The position numbers were made by a program, and so were the translations under genes. Below, in pieces: positions 1-10,473 of a stretch of 64,000 bases of DNA (position 1 is the first letter of the stretch; each line of letters begins with the position of its first letter). The notes below the pieces were generated by a model, which had not been told where the DNA came from, ran no database searches, and worked only from the letters and a program-made list of their open reading frames with translations. The stretch comes from Gracilaria gracilis (Eukaryota; Rhodophyta; Florideophyceae; Gracilariales; Gracilariaceae). The stretch spans positions 48,991 to 112,990 of the forward strand of contig JARGSG010000089.1 of the NCBI GenBank assembly GCA_030374805.1, written 5' to 3'.

Positions 1-780
1 TAGGAAGCTCATTGAAGAAACCATCTCCAGCATAAACATCCCCAGAGCTGCTAGACACCACATGATAAGTAGTTTCATCTATCAACGTCACGCGGGATAT
101 TTTGATGTAAACCGACCCAACAGAAGGAGTTTCGCTGACACCAACAGCCGAAATGGACCCGTTCACTCGAAGCCTGGCATTTCTGAAGGTCTCCATAATT
201 TTTCTCGCCGCGATCGCCTTCGAAATGTAGTTGGTATCATGTGAAGCCGCGTCCTGAATGGCCGATTGTGAAAATGGCTGATCGAGATTCTTTCCCAGCT
301 CACCCAAGGACGGGTTGTTCAGATCATCTCCGTAGTTGCGTTTGCTCTGACCGTAAAGAGTTCTCTCTCTTTCATTCAAGGTAGAGGTGAATAGCCTGTC
401 GCTTACAGCAAGGTACTTTGATGTTACTCCATTTATACTGTAGTCGAAGCGGAATAATGATCGAAGACCAAAGCGCACACTAATCTTTCCCTGCCCTATG
501 ATGCCGAGGAAGGGACTGTGGTCGTTCAATACCAATCTGTCATCTTCTTGAAAAAACAAGGTTGCCGTATTCAGTTGATGGTTAATAGTTTCAACTTTCT
601 TCACAATGGCAAAATACTCGAGAGCCAAGCCGTTGACTGAGGCTGCCACGGTGAACCTGAGCGTTAAGAGATATGCTAAAAGCGCTCCAAGAACGGGGCT
701 CCCTGATTCGTCATTCTTTGATGAACCAAGAGAAAAAGATGAGAAGAGAGAGGGAGAAAGTGAAATATCACCACCAGCAA
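1..780 (-). CDS. Unrecognised secreted or membrane-anchored protein, partial at left edge
   Basis: The minus strand is open without a stop from about position 800 to the window edge, roughly 260 codons. A hydrophobic stretch (motif GALLAYLLTL) lies near the N-terminus, like a signal peptide or membrane anchor, and is followed by a soluble domain with short motifs NGLALEYFAIVKKVE and VGSVYIKISRVTLIDE. No ATG is visible at the expected start, so the first exon may lie further upstream or the start is lost. The pseudogene at 6461-7227 is a paralogue: it aligns over the signal region, the AIVKKVE-like segment and the VYIK..RVTL segment. The two copies point in opposite directions. Function unknown. 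Coding status is supported by the long open frame and the paralogue; the C-terminus lies outside the window. Confidence 0.6.
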
Positions 781-831
781 GCTTACATTGACTATGGAAC
801 AAAATAACGTAGTGTAGTGAACTGGGGGGAA

Positions 832-918
832 GAGCGGCAGGGCCGGGGTTCGAACCACGAACCCCGGGCCCACACAAAAAGCACACGAAGGCGGTTACCG
901 ATTGAGCTATGGCCGCTC
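832..918 (-). tRNA. tRNA-like sequence (tRNA pseudogene or SINE-type copy)
   Basis: On the minus strand a 7-bp acceptor-like stem (GAGCGGC with GCCGCTC) encloses a good polymerase III A box (TAGCTCAATCGG) and B box (GGTTCGAACCC). The T arm carries an apparent 7-nt insertion (TTCGTGG) before the TTCGAAC loop, and I cannot fold a proper anticodon stem, so this is not a working tRNA. Near-identical 12-bp direct repeats (GTGTAGTGAACT at 812-823, GTGTAGTGACCT at 922-933) flank it, which suggests insertion by retroposition. Confidence 0.5.
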
Positions 919-2051
919 ACGGTGTAGTGACCTCAAGCCACACCGCCGCAATTGTTATCGTGACCCTCTGTGACCGCCAGCTGCAGCTGACACCAGCTAC
1001 ACGTAGTCACCTTTGAAACCTTCACTCCGCACTGACTAGTTTCTAGGAGCCGCTGGGGAAAGCGGTAATTTCTATAATTTAGAAGTATAATATTTAATAA
1101 ATGCATATTTGCACAGATTCTTTATAGCTATTCTAAAAATGCGGCATGTGTTTAATCAGAAAGCACAATTAAACCTCCCATTGACACTCTAAGAGGTTTT
1201 GCAAAAAATTGGTTCAACTCAGCATTTCCTTTACAGTGTCAGAGATGTGACTCTCAGTATGTTTCCTGGAAAGTTAAACCAAAGTTATCTGATAGCTCAC
1301 GCGGGCACATATTTGAAATTGTGCATGTTACGTCTTTAAGTGCTATGTATCTCACACGCATGGTCTTTTGAACAACATTGGCAAACATATTTTTAATGCC
1401 TAGGCTACGTTCAGTAACGTAGAACGATATCTTACATATAGGGTTTCTGGATTGCGTTGCACTTCGCTTCAAAAATCGGAAAAACAGCCCAAAAACACAT
1501 AAAAGTTGAAAATTAGGATCATTTTAACTTCTTGGCGTAGTAGGAGAATTAAAAATACTTCTTATCTCTATATCTGCTGCTCGGAAAGCTACATATTTAT
1601 GTTTAAAGTTTTGCATTCAGTAGTCACAACTGCTCACTACAACCGAGTTTCTATATTGTCAGCGCTGACAACAAGTGAAAGTTAACGCCAAAGTTGTCGA
1701 TTTTACCGTGCAACATGCGCACGGGAAATTGAACAACTTTCCACAATCTCACATTGTAGGCCCTACGAATACTCTGTCAGACGCCCCAATCCAAATAAGT
1801 TGAAAAGGTTTACTATTTGTGTGTAGTTTAGTACTGGGGAAGGCGGGAAATACGCCTTTTGAAACTTACCGGCAAAGGTTAACAAACAAGTTTTCCTTCC
1901 AAAAAAATGGTCGAGCATTAGAACAATTGGCTGTTACGAAATACTGGACAACAAACTTTCGATTTTACCCAGTACAGAGACTTGGTGCTTCTTAAAGGAA
2001 CATTATGGAATAGCTAGAGTAATAAAAGGACACATTTGTTCCGCAAAAAGC

Positions 2052-2917
2052 CTAATTCACCTGAATACAAACGATGCCTTCCCGTTTTGCATAGCGGTCA
2101 TCAGGGGCCTTCAAATCGACATATAAGATACTAGTACCGTCTGGAAACCCTAAAATCTGCTTTTTCGGGACATGTGACTCAACTTTAAAAGGAAGCAGAA
2201 TTTGGCAGTACGATTTCACTTTTTCCTCAGACAAGCTCCTTATATTCTTCAGTGATCTCTGAAATCCTAATATTTTCGGATGATATCTTTTCATAGGGTC
2301 AAATTGTCGGGTAAGCCAGGCCTTGTGAAGCAATTTTATATTAGTCATTGCCTCAGGCCATTCAACGGTTAGTTCAAAAACATTGCCATTTTTCCTAACA
2401 TGACTCTCGATATCATCGACTTGGACTCCGGAAGGTAGAGATATAGCCAAGCTAACAAACTCCACAGTTGTGTCCTCGTCTTTCCAAACGGATTGCAAGA
2501 CAAGGGGAAAAAACTCCCCAGGTTTCTGTATAACCCGTGGATCTTGATCATCTCTCTCATCTGCTTCATCATCATCGTCTACTAGATCAACCACGTTTAA
2601 ATTTTGATTTTCAATATTTCCAGCGGTACATCTGGCGTTCAGCATCTGCGCAGCATTTGCTGTAAAAGCCGTTAGAAAAAATAAATTAGAGAAATTTAGG
2701 GAAACAACTTACTTGCAGTTTCAAGCTTCTCCGCTTTGATCTTAGAGTACTTGTTTCTAAATGTTGAAAGCCGAAATGATTGGAAAAGAGGATCCATTTT
2801 GTAAACGTCGGCAGCCGACTCGTCACCAGTGAGTTCCCCTTTATCAAACATTTCATGAAGACGGCGAACGGCAGGAGAGTCATCTGTCAGTCTTGGTCTC
2901 TTCGGTCTTGGTGCCAT
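2052..2917 (-). CDS. Accessory protein of the Harbinger-like element, two exons
   Basis: Exon 1 is 2713-2917 (ATG at 2915-2917) and exon 2 is 2052-2659. The 53-bp intron at 2660-2712 has donor GTAAGT, branch-like CTAAC and acceptor TTTTACAG. Splicing gives 813 nt, an exact 270-aa frame. The N-terminus is basic (PRPKRPRL) and leads into a helical segment (motif DPLFQSFRLSTFRNKYSKIK) resembling the small Myb/SANT-like second proteins of Harbinger elements. An acidic linker (DLVDDDDEADERDD) follows, then a globular C-terminus with the motif ISLPSGVQVDDIE. A TATA box (TATAAAA, plus 3022-3028) lies about 105 bp upstream. The gene is intact while the neighbouring transposase is broken. The DNA-binding role is inferred; the C-terminal domain is not recognised. 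Confidence 0.65.
2660..2712 (-). other. Spliceosomal intron, 53 bp
   Basis: Reading the minus strand, the intron begins GTAAGT and ends TTTTACAG, with CTAAC about 15 nt before the acceptor. Removing it restores one continuous frame across an otherwise stopped junction. This is the clearest intron in the window. Confidence 0.75.
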
Positions 2918-4015
2918 AGTGTGGATGAGGAAGTAATAGTAGAGCAGAAAAAGGGTGTAGATAATTACCGGACTTTTTGTTGGCCAACTCTGGTTGTGAA
3001 GAAAAAGCTAAACGCTTCGGCTTTTATACCAAACTTTGAGCACAATTCTGAGCTATGCATTACGTTTTCAAACCCATGTAGGAGATAAAGTTCTAAAATT
3101 TTGGTGACTACTTATGACGTGCCAAGATTAGTAAGCACCAATTTATCCATGTGCAACGCACTTGATGTGACCACTGCATAATTTGGATTGCAATCCTTTT
3201 GGGTGAAGTGCATGAAAGGCTCCAATACCCGCCAGGACGTTTAGGCCGTGTCTTGAAGGACTCCTCGGGAATGGGTTGTATCCTTTTAGGGATTATTATT
3301 TTTCAAGTTTCAAACTATGTGGCCTCCCGAACGAAGGAGAAGTATGCAGTTTTCCCGTGCTTCCGATATTCATAGTTGAACAATGGCTGTGATTCTACAT
3401 TTAAAGCAAGTTTCAGAGTGTGAAAATCAACATAATTGATTGTCTTGGGGCCACCCAAGAAACTCACATAACATTCAGTGTGCAATAAAAAGTACTTATT
3501 GAGAATTTTGACTTCATAATATGTAAATAGATGTTAAAACGGCTACTTTTTCTGGTTTTGCGTTTCGTGTTTTAGAAATCTTTTAAAAGTTATTGATTAA
3601 CACAACATGGATTTGAAGGAACATCATACAGCTCATTTGTTTTTTGATAATAGAAATACGACAGCCTGTCGGAGGGAGTAGAAGAGCTTTGTTCACAGTT
3701 GAGAATTTGAACTGTGAATATTCACAGTTTGCTTCACAGTTTGTTTCACGACTCACATTGAGGACATGCTGGTACTTAAATGACCTATTCTGCGTAGGAC
3801 TTTCTCTTCGGGATGGTATCCCATGCTGAGCTGGCTTAATTACTTGATTACAGTTTACAATAGAATTATTCTACAATATTTGGTAAGCACTGTTGCAACC
3901 TTCGGAAGCAGTGAGTTTTTCATCAAAGTATTTTAATGACAAACGTAGGAGGTGGAAAAATATAACCGCTATCGTTTTTTACAGCACTGAAAATTTAAGG
4001 ATAGCACAAAAGCCA

Positions 4016-4022
4016 TATATAA
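4016..4022 (+). promoter_or_regulatory. TATA box of the transposase relic
   Basis: TATATAA sits about 50 bp before the ATG at 4071 that opens the transposase relic. Confidence 0.35.
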
Positions 4023-4070
4023 GAGCGGCGGTAACACTCAGAAGGATTTGCAACAACACCACATCTGAAG

Positions 4071-4981
4071 ATGGTATACCGAAAACAAGCAAGTCCCGCT
4101 ACCTTTCGGGGCCGCAAGTATTTCCATTATTCGAAAGTCGCGCCGCTCTACTTTGCCTATACATGTTGCGCGATTCCGGTCACTCTTTGGGGTCAGCTAC
4201 GACACCTGTGCAAAAATTTGGAACACTTTGCTCAACGAAATGCCTTCTAGAAGTCAACCAAAGCACCTATTATGGGCACTCTTTTTCCTCCGTCAGTACT
4301 GTGTTGAACATGTGAACACTGTTTTATGTAATATTGACGAGAAGACTTTTCGAAAGTGGTGTTGGACGTTCGTTAACTTGATGTCTAATATTAAAATTGT
4401 AAGTTTGGCAAATGCGCTAAAGTTTTTATATGCTGCTAACCAGCCTCTGTTCAAGATTAAATGGGGAGAAAGGTTTAAAGGGGAACCATCTCTGAACTGC
4501 TTTGTTTCCGTTGATGGAGTGGATTGTAGAATTTGTGAGCCGTTCCCATTTTCTCCTGTTTGGTACTCTCACAAGTTTAAAGGAGCAGGGATAAGATATG
4601 AAACTGGAATATCTATGAGCACTGGACATGTGGTGTGGATTCATGGGGGAATTCCCGTGTGGTTTGCTACCAGATCTTAAGATATTTTGACTGCTGATGA
4701 AGCAAAAATTGGCAATCAATGAGAAGGTAATTGCAGATGACGTCTATAACGACGGAAAGTGTGTTTTAAGAGGACGTTTCGGCTTGAATCTTATGGAGAA
4801 AAGTATGCACACAATGATTAGGGCACGGCATGAAACGTTTCATCATCGACTGAAACAATTTTCAGTGATTGAATCTCGTTTTTGACATCCTCTTTATCGC
4901 CATGTACATTGTTTTCATGCCGTGGCAAATATCGTTCAAATGTCAATTTTGAATGAGGAACCTCTTTTCTCTTTATCCTAA
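4071..4981 (+). pseudogene. Harbinger/DDE_Tnp_4-type transposase, decayed
   Basis: The longest clean piece is 4153-4680. It carries a helical N-terminal part (FRSLFGVSYDTCAKIWNTL) and the DDE core beginning CFVSVDGVDCRICEP, containing the first catalytic Asp. Frames change near 4145 and again near 4650 (one extra C before CCGTGTGG). After that the frame reads PCGLLPDLKIF, a TGA at about 4691, then a KVIADDVYNDGKC-like segment, another TGA at 4883-4885 and a C-terminal tail ending at 4979-4981. Two frameshifts and two stops mean no active transposase. It is divergent to the intact accessory gene inside the same element. Confidence 0.7.
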
Positions 4982-5338
4982 ATCTGGTTTATGGTATACT
5001 GCATATTTTTAAAAGTTCAATGTGTTCTTATTGAAAGCAGTTTAGCTACGTTATCTAACTTTCTATATTTGTTTTGAATTGGACCCCATGTAGTCGATCA
5101 CTACTTAGTGGTAGTCCACTTCAACTGAGGCAAACCACCCGTCATATTGTTTCGTAATCTACTGCTACATGTCCACAAAACTGAACTTATCGCGTCCAAT
5201 ACGTAGTGTATCCAAACGAGGTGCTTTTCCCGCGCTTCCCTGGGTTACATTCTCTGAAAGAGCACGACAGGCTTAAATGGCCCCGATTTGCAGAATTTTG
5301 AGTTTCTAGAAATATAACGGTTTTACCGCTGTCCCCTG

Positions 5339-6340
5339 TAGCCTTCGATACAAATACAAGGGTAACGTTACCTCTCTCTCGTGTGCATCAATCAAAGAAG
5401 ATCATTATGAAATTAGCTGTATCCTGTGGGGCTTTTGAACAGTCTTCGCATAAAGATAAAGGTTATCTCTGTCCAAGAATCCTACGTGCTGAACAAATTT
5501 TTGTTCAGCAGTACTGAACGGAAGGGGGCAGATTCCTTAAATCTGCACAAATGCCCAAAACTGTTCGAGTTGACACACAGGATAGCCAGGACACATGAGT
5601 TATATTTGTATGACTCAACCAGCTTCTTTGACGCCATTCTGTATAAACAACTTGTGACACCAACTATGACTTTCTTTGCTGCTTCACACCATATCTACGG
5701 CGAGCACAGCTAAGCAGATAACGTCCGGCATTTCGTTCCTCTCCAGCAGCTACAGTAGATATCTATGAATATCAAAATTGTGACTCGGCAGAGCAATAAA
5801 ATTGTCATTTTTACCACGCCGTACTCCGGTCAATTCAATGGGCTCACCTCCTAACCGTTTCAAGAAACGCATGGGACTACCTACCCAAAGCAGTACATCT
5901 GTGGTAGAACTTGCGCGCTGCCTCGGTATACATTAGACAGACAACCAAGGAAACTTGAGATAGTTTCCAAGCTGGGTTTTTCTTCAGTGGTGCAGCATGC
6001 ATGGTGAGGCGGTGAGTCTGTATCTAAAGCTCTATGTTTCAAGTTTGGATTCCCCCTCCAAATCTCCAGCTGCCGTTTAATGCCTTTCATACACTTTCGG
6101 AATGAAAACAGGGGAAATGGCTGCAAGTTCCCAAGTTCAGCAACGGAAACAAGCAGTGGCCATTCTTCTCCCATGAACGCACACCCTCATAAACCTCTTT
6201 CAGAGTCATACGTCAGTTTTTGTTTGCTGTGTTGCTAATTGGGCTCCAACGAGCACGATAGTCAGCGATGATTCTTCACACTAGTATGCACGTGCATAAA
6301 GAACATGGCCTTTAGTCGAAATCCATCTCTGGACTTCACG
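5339..6340. other. No recognised gene
   Basis: Only short open frames occur (for example 5426-5713 plus and 5881-6174 minus). None shows a domain I recognise and none has a paralogue in the window. Confidence 0.4.
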
Positions 6341-6358
6341 TGAAGTTCTTACCAACCG

Positions 6359-6365
6359 AGTATAA
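6359..6365 (+). promoter_or_regulatory. TATA box upstream of the 6461 relic
   Basis: TATAAAG (inside GAGTATAAAGGCTCC) lies about 100 bp before the ATG at 6461, similar to the TATA spacing of the intact gene at 2917. Confidence 0.4.
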
Positions 6366-6460
6366 AGGCTCCTTGCATTCTTTCTCAGCTGCGAAAGTAA
6401 CATTCACACACAACACCCATCATTTGATCTCCATATCGCTTTGTGCAGCCGTACTTCAAA

Positions 6461-7227
6461 ATGAAAGCAGTTTTATTGTTACTCTCATCGGTTCTCGCCA
6501 TGACATTTGTGTTAGCCATGCCAATCGAAGACTTGAGCAAGTTAAGTATCGTCAAGGAAGTTGAAATCGTGGAGCGTCAGGTCAACAACGACGCTGTTTA
6601 AGTGTCTTCAACAGAAGAAACCCAGGTAATTAAAAGCCTCTCGTGTCTCGAGGTCAGGTAACCACCGGTGCCATATTATGCAAAGGATTCTGTACGAATT
6701 CAGCGTCATACGACATAACTATAGGTGGTGTATCCTCAGAATTTCTTGCAAGCAGTGACACTTTTTTCCGCAGTTCTTTGAACAGTTCCCAAGTTGGCCT
6801 TTATGATCAAGCGCTGCAAAGCTACAGGGGGGGTTTAGACGTTCCGTTTCTACGCGCTGTCGGCATTAATCTTGATGAAGGATTCATTGCTCAATCCAGT
6901 GTGAGTGAAGCTGCAGAGGCTCTTCAGAACTAAAATGACCTGGCAAGCGCGGCGCAAAGCATTGTGGAAAGCTTTCGAGGTGCTACAGTTCGATTGACCG
7001 GTACGATGACTGAGAGAAGCTTTTCGAGTCGACAATCGGAGTCGCAAGTTTACATCAAGTTTGCCAGAGTAACAATGCTTGATGACTCGGAGCTTCGAGG
7101 GGTTTCGGCTGATGCAACGGATGTTACCGTCAGCAATCCCAATGGAAGAAATCCATGTAATATCGAAGACTTCACGGGTGACGCAGTCCAGCAGAACTCA
7201 GGTAACCCTTTTTTCAGGGGTGAGTAG
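6461..7227 (+). pseudogene. Broken paralogue of the left-edge secreted/membrane protein
   Basis: An ATG at 6461 opens a 46-aa frame with a textbook signal peptide (KAVLLLLSSVLAMTFVLAMP), then LSIVKEVEIVERQVNND, ending in TAA at 6599-6601. A second frame (6643-7227) continues the homology to the 1-780 protein (VYIKFARVTMLDD against VYIKISRVTLIDE) but is broken by TAA at 6931-6933. The gene therefore has a frameshift plus two stops. It matches the left-edge gene from signal region to C-terminal part, on the opposite strand. Function unknown; the family is secreted or anchored. Confidence 0.6.
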
Positions 7228-7821
7228 GAGGGTTGTACAGCTTTTTGGTCCTGAAACGTAGCTAGTAGATACCAAAGTTACAAGGAGAGAGTATTGCAAG
7301 CATAATTTATAATACAGTATAAGCTAAATCTAATTATGAGACCATATTCGTGCATCTTCCTCGCGCCGCTCTCGGTACAGACGACGTCCTGTTCGCCGAG
7401 TATCAACGAACGAACTGTGAGGAGGAATGATGAGAGACTTCCTCCGAGGAAGCCTTCCAGGCTGCGCTTCCAGACCCTTGGCGCCAAGACCCCTGACCGC
7501 AAGACCCTTCCACTGTTATTGATGTTTCGAACCAAACATGCTTACTGTTGGGATGCAGACGGTATCGACGAAAGATGCAGAGTTCCGTATGTCTTGACGT
7601 CAATCGTAGATGTACATGTACAACAACGGTAAAGGTTCCCGTTACCTTCGGTAAGATGTTGTTGTCTGTGCTCTGCCTGTAAGGAAGGTAATTTAATGTA
7701 CCGTGTACGAAGATACAGGGGCATTACTCTTACTTTAGCAAGCTTTATCAAACACGTCATGAACACGGTTGTTCACTTGAAGCAAAGCATGTCGTCGTCT
7801 CAGAAAATTGAGAAGGCATAG
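7228..7821. other. No recognised gene
   Basis: Overlapping short frames on both strands, none with recognisable motifs. The M20 pseudogene C-terminus begins immediately to the right. Confidence 0.4.
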
Positions 7822-8692
7822 CTAGCGCGCACAACAATACTTATGGCCTCTGGCTGTGATATTCTTCAAAGCGGCAAGCGCCCTTGCGTCCTTCTTCAAC
7901 CGGGCCATCTTATCCAATGCAGCGTCGCTGGGGTTCAGTAACTCTGATTCAAATAGGTTATAGATAATCTGCCTACTTGTTTGCATATCAATTATAGGCG
8001 CTCCCTCGGATACACCGTGGTAATTGATCGGCGAGTCCAGTTTTGTGTCAAACAACGGGCCCACCGCAAGCAAAGAAAGATTTCCCTTCGCGTCTGTATC
8101 CCCTCCAATAGCCAAGCGAGAACGAGGCATCTGCATCACCTTTTCGAACGCTCTCTCAGCTTTGAGGTAGCTTTAGTTTGTATCTGGAACCCGAATATCT
8201 GGTCCAAAAAACGTCTTCGTGCTGAATGACACAATGCCCAGTTGCGGGAGCGACTTGTGGAACACATCCAACAAATCCGTGAACACATTATTAAAGTCAC
8301 TGTCACCATCTAATTCGCCTTCGGTATATCCATCCCAAGCCTCACTATGATGCGGCAAGGCATACCTGATGTCGATTTTCACCTTGATAGATCCCTCTTT
8401 CTTTGTGCTCTTTGTCACCCCATACGTTGTGCCATTGTCCTTCTGGAACACATCGTCGTACTTGTACAGTGACTCATGTTTCTCCCCACATGCGTACTTC
8501 CCCCATGTCCACTGGATAAATTTCGCCATTAAAGTCACTGAGTTTACTCCCAAAGTACCTTCATCACGCAGGCCGGCAACAAAGTTTGCGAGAGAAACCA
8601 ACGGATTCCAGCCCTCAATGCCATTCTGGTCAGGTGCGGGTCCATGTTGAGCGCCTTTTACATTGATGTTCAGAATCACCTTCATGATTGTC
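7822..8692 (-). pseudogene. M20-family metallopeptidase, C-terminal part (3' of the copia insertion)
   Basis: The minus strand reads DASGTIMKVILNINVKGAQHG from the insertion junction. This corresponds to the dimerisation-domain start of PepV-like M20 dipeptidases, where a similar AQHG/SAHG motif follows a beta strand. The frame continues to 8173, where TAA interrupts it, and then goes on in the same frame through AIGGDTDAKGNLSLLAVG to the end at 7822. The C-terminal GG.TDA..N motif is typical of the family. Together with 13490-14312 it forms one gene cut by the copia element. It is a pseudogene because of the stop here, further stops and a frameshift in the other half, and the 4.8-kb insertion. 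Confidence 0.75.
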
Positions 8693-8697
8693 CCGCT
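8693..8697. repeat. Copia target-site duplication, left copy
   Basis: CCGCT directly before the 5' LTR is repeated at 13485-13489 directly after the 3' LTR. Confidence 0.75.
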
Positions 8698-9032
8698 AGT
8701 TGAAATGATTGGAGATCATGGACCATGATGACGGTTATAGAGATTGGGCGGGATGAAGAGCACGAAGTATATTGCTGGTAATGAGTAGATTCATTTACGA
8801 GGATACAACTGGATGTGAAGATATGCATTTGCGTGTTTATGTACTTAATTTAGAAATGTGATCTGCGGCATATGCAAACAAGTAGGACGGAGTAGGCGAT
8901 ATTTCATTATGCACAGTATCACACATGGCTTCCCTCCTATCTGAGCTCTGTTCCTACATAAGTAAACGAAACTAGGGATACGAGTTCTGAACCAAGTCAG
9001 TTCTCAACCCTAAGAAAGCCAGAACTCGAAGT
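8698..9032 (+). repeat. Copia 5' LTR
   Basis: Matches 13150-13484 over its full 335 bp with about 6 mismatches. It ends directly against the primer-binding site at 9033. Confidence 0.85.
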
Positions 9033-9046
9033 GGTTATGGGCCCAG
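9033..9046 (+). promoter_or_regulatory. Primer-binding site for a half initiator-Met tRNA
   Basis: GGTTATGGGCCCAG is the exact reverse complement of CUGGGCCCAUAACC, the anticodon-arm segment of eukaryotic initiator tRNA-Met. It is not complementary to the tRNA 3' end. Drosophila copia is known to prime from this internal site using a cleaved tRNA half. Confidence 0.8.
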
Positions 9047-9138
9047 ACCACTAAACCCACGCTTGCTTTTCGCCTTCTACAGCACTACGCTCGCCATTCG
9101 TTGCAATTATCGTACTACCTGGTGTTCTGTCTCTCGCA

Positions 9139-10473
9139 ATGGAAGATTTCAGGAAGATTGCGAAGTTTTTCGGCCGTGTCGGTGAAGATCTCTTACTCTG
9201 GAGAGCTCGCACTGAAGCTCTGCTGCAAGCAGAGGGCGTCTTACGCTATGTCATTGAGGACGTCGTTGGTACGAAGAACGATCTGGCAGAGAAGGAGAAG
9301 CTGGATGTAGCCAAGGCTCGCTCGCTTCTCATGCGCGCACTTGGAGACAAGCCACTGCGACTTTGTCTTTCCGATCAACACAATCCACATCTGATGTGGA
9401 AGAAGTTAAAGGATCGGTATGCGGTGTCAAATGTAGTTTCCCGAGTTCAACTGCAGTCCAGATTGACTCGCATGAAGTACACTGGTCAGTCAATGCAAGA
9501 TTATGTGGATGCATTTGAAGAGATCTTTAATCGTTTAGCTGGGATGGGCACTGCCGTTGGCGAAGAAATGCAGGTTGCTATATTCCTAGCATCATTTGGG
9601 GACAAGAACTCTTCGGTTTACAGCAGCACAGTGGCGGCTCTACAGACATTTGACTCCAATGTTTCGTGGGAAGCAGTGACAGCCCGCCTACTACAAGATA
9701 ACGAGGAGCGTCTTGGTCGTGGTATGAAAGACAGTGGTACTAGTAATGAAAGTACCGCAATACAGGCAAATATCGGGAGAGGAAATCGTGGCCGTAAGGC
9801 CTACAAAGAAACTCGAATTTGCTATGCATGTCGCAAGAAGGGACATATAGCTCGCAACTGCCCTGAGAGAAGTAGTCAACGTGAAGATCATGACTATGGT
9901 CGTTCTCGAAGCACGAGACATGAAACGGCAAGTAGGGCTACCCTACTGAGAGCGACTGTGCACAACTCCAAAATTGTCTTGGACTCTGGTGCTTCTCAGC
10001 ACATGGTCGGCAACCGCGCAGTTCTCATAAATATCCACCGGATTAACGAGAAAACTGTGGCATTAGGTGACTCTAGTACATTGCTTGCCTCCATGGAAGG
10101 TGATGCCGTGTTGCGCACGAAAGTGAAAACTGGTTCAGAAATTCGAGAACATGATGTGTACCTTCGCCGAGTACTCTTTGTACCAGAAATTCAGGACGTA
10201 CTAATATCCTGCTCCGCTTTGTGCGATGACGATATCAGACTGGATTTCAGTACTTCGCAGTGCATTGGGAGCAGAAATGGGAACGTTCTCCTCCAAGCAA
10301 GACGAGAAGGTGGACTGTATGTTATCGATGGACACTTGTCATGCCAGGAAACAGGACACAGAGCCTTGATGGCAAGATCCAAGATTACTGACCGCCTTTG
10401 GCACGCTAGATTAGGACATCCAACCGTTACAGCGTACGGGACCTCTTGCGTTCAAATGCTGTGCAACCCTTAA
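9139..10473 (+). CDS. Copia Gag, protease and pre-integrase region
   Basis: The ATG at 9139 opens a 444-aa frame. The N-terminal Gag region (residues 1-200, beginning MEDFRKIAKFFGR) is of UBN2 type. A zinc knuckle CYACRKKGHIARNC (CX2CX4HX4C) lies near residue 230. The protease active site is VLDSGASQHMV near residue 280. The integrase N-terminal His motif begins at RLWHARLGHPT near residue 425. A frameshift near 10436 ends this frame at 10473 and moves the coding frame to the next ORF. Gag packages the RNA and protease matures the polyprotein in virus-like particles. Copia elements normally have one long ORF, so the shift is probably a lesion. Confidence 0.85.
   Translation: MEDFRKIAKFFGRVGEDLLLWRARTEALLQAEGVLRYVIEDVVGTKNDLAEKEKLDVAKARSLLMRALGDKPLRLCLSDQHNPHLMWKKLKDRYAVSNVVSRVQLQSRLTRMKYTGQSMQDYVDAFEEIFNRLAGMGTAVGEEMQVAIFLASFGDKNSSVYSSTVAALQTFDSNVSWEAVTARLLQDNEERLGRGMKDSGTSNESTAIQANIGRGNRGRKAYKETRICYACRKKGHIARNCPERSSQREDHDYGRSRSTRHETASRATLLRATVHNSKIVLDSGASQHMVGNRAVLINIHRINEKTVALGDSSTLLASMEGDAVLRTKVKTGSEIREHDVYLRRVLFVPEIQDVLISCSALCDDDIRLDFSTSQCIGSRNGNVLLQARREGGLYVIDGHLSCQETGHRALMARSKITDRLWHARLGHPTVTAYGTSCVQMLCNP

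Larger units (their letters stand above)
1056..5335. mobile_element. PIF/Harbinger-like DNA transposon, 4.28 kb
   Basis: Terminal inverted repeats are visible: GGGAAAGCGGTAA at 1056-1068 on the left, and at 5323-5335 on the right the reverse complement GGGACAGCGGTAA (12 of 13 match). A 3-bp direct repeat CTG flanks both ends (1053-1055 and 5336-5338), as expected for a Harbinger-type target duplication. Inside are a minus-strand two-exon gene (2052-2917) and a plus-strand degraded DDE transposase (4071-4981), divergently arranged. Two genes, one transposase and one DNA-binding-like accessory, is the usual Harbinger layout. The boundaries were found by eye. Confidence 0.65.
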
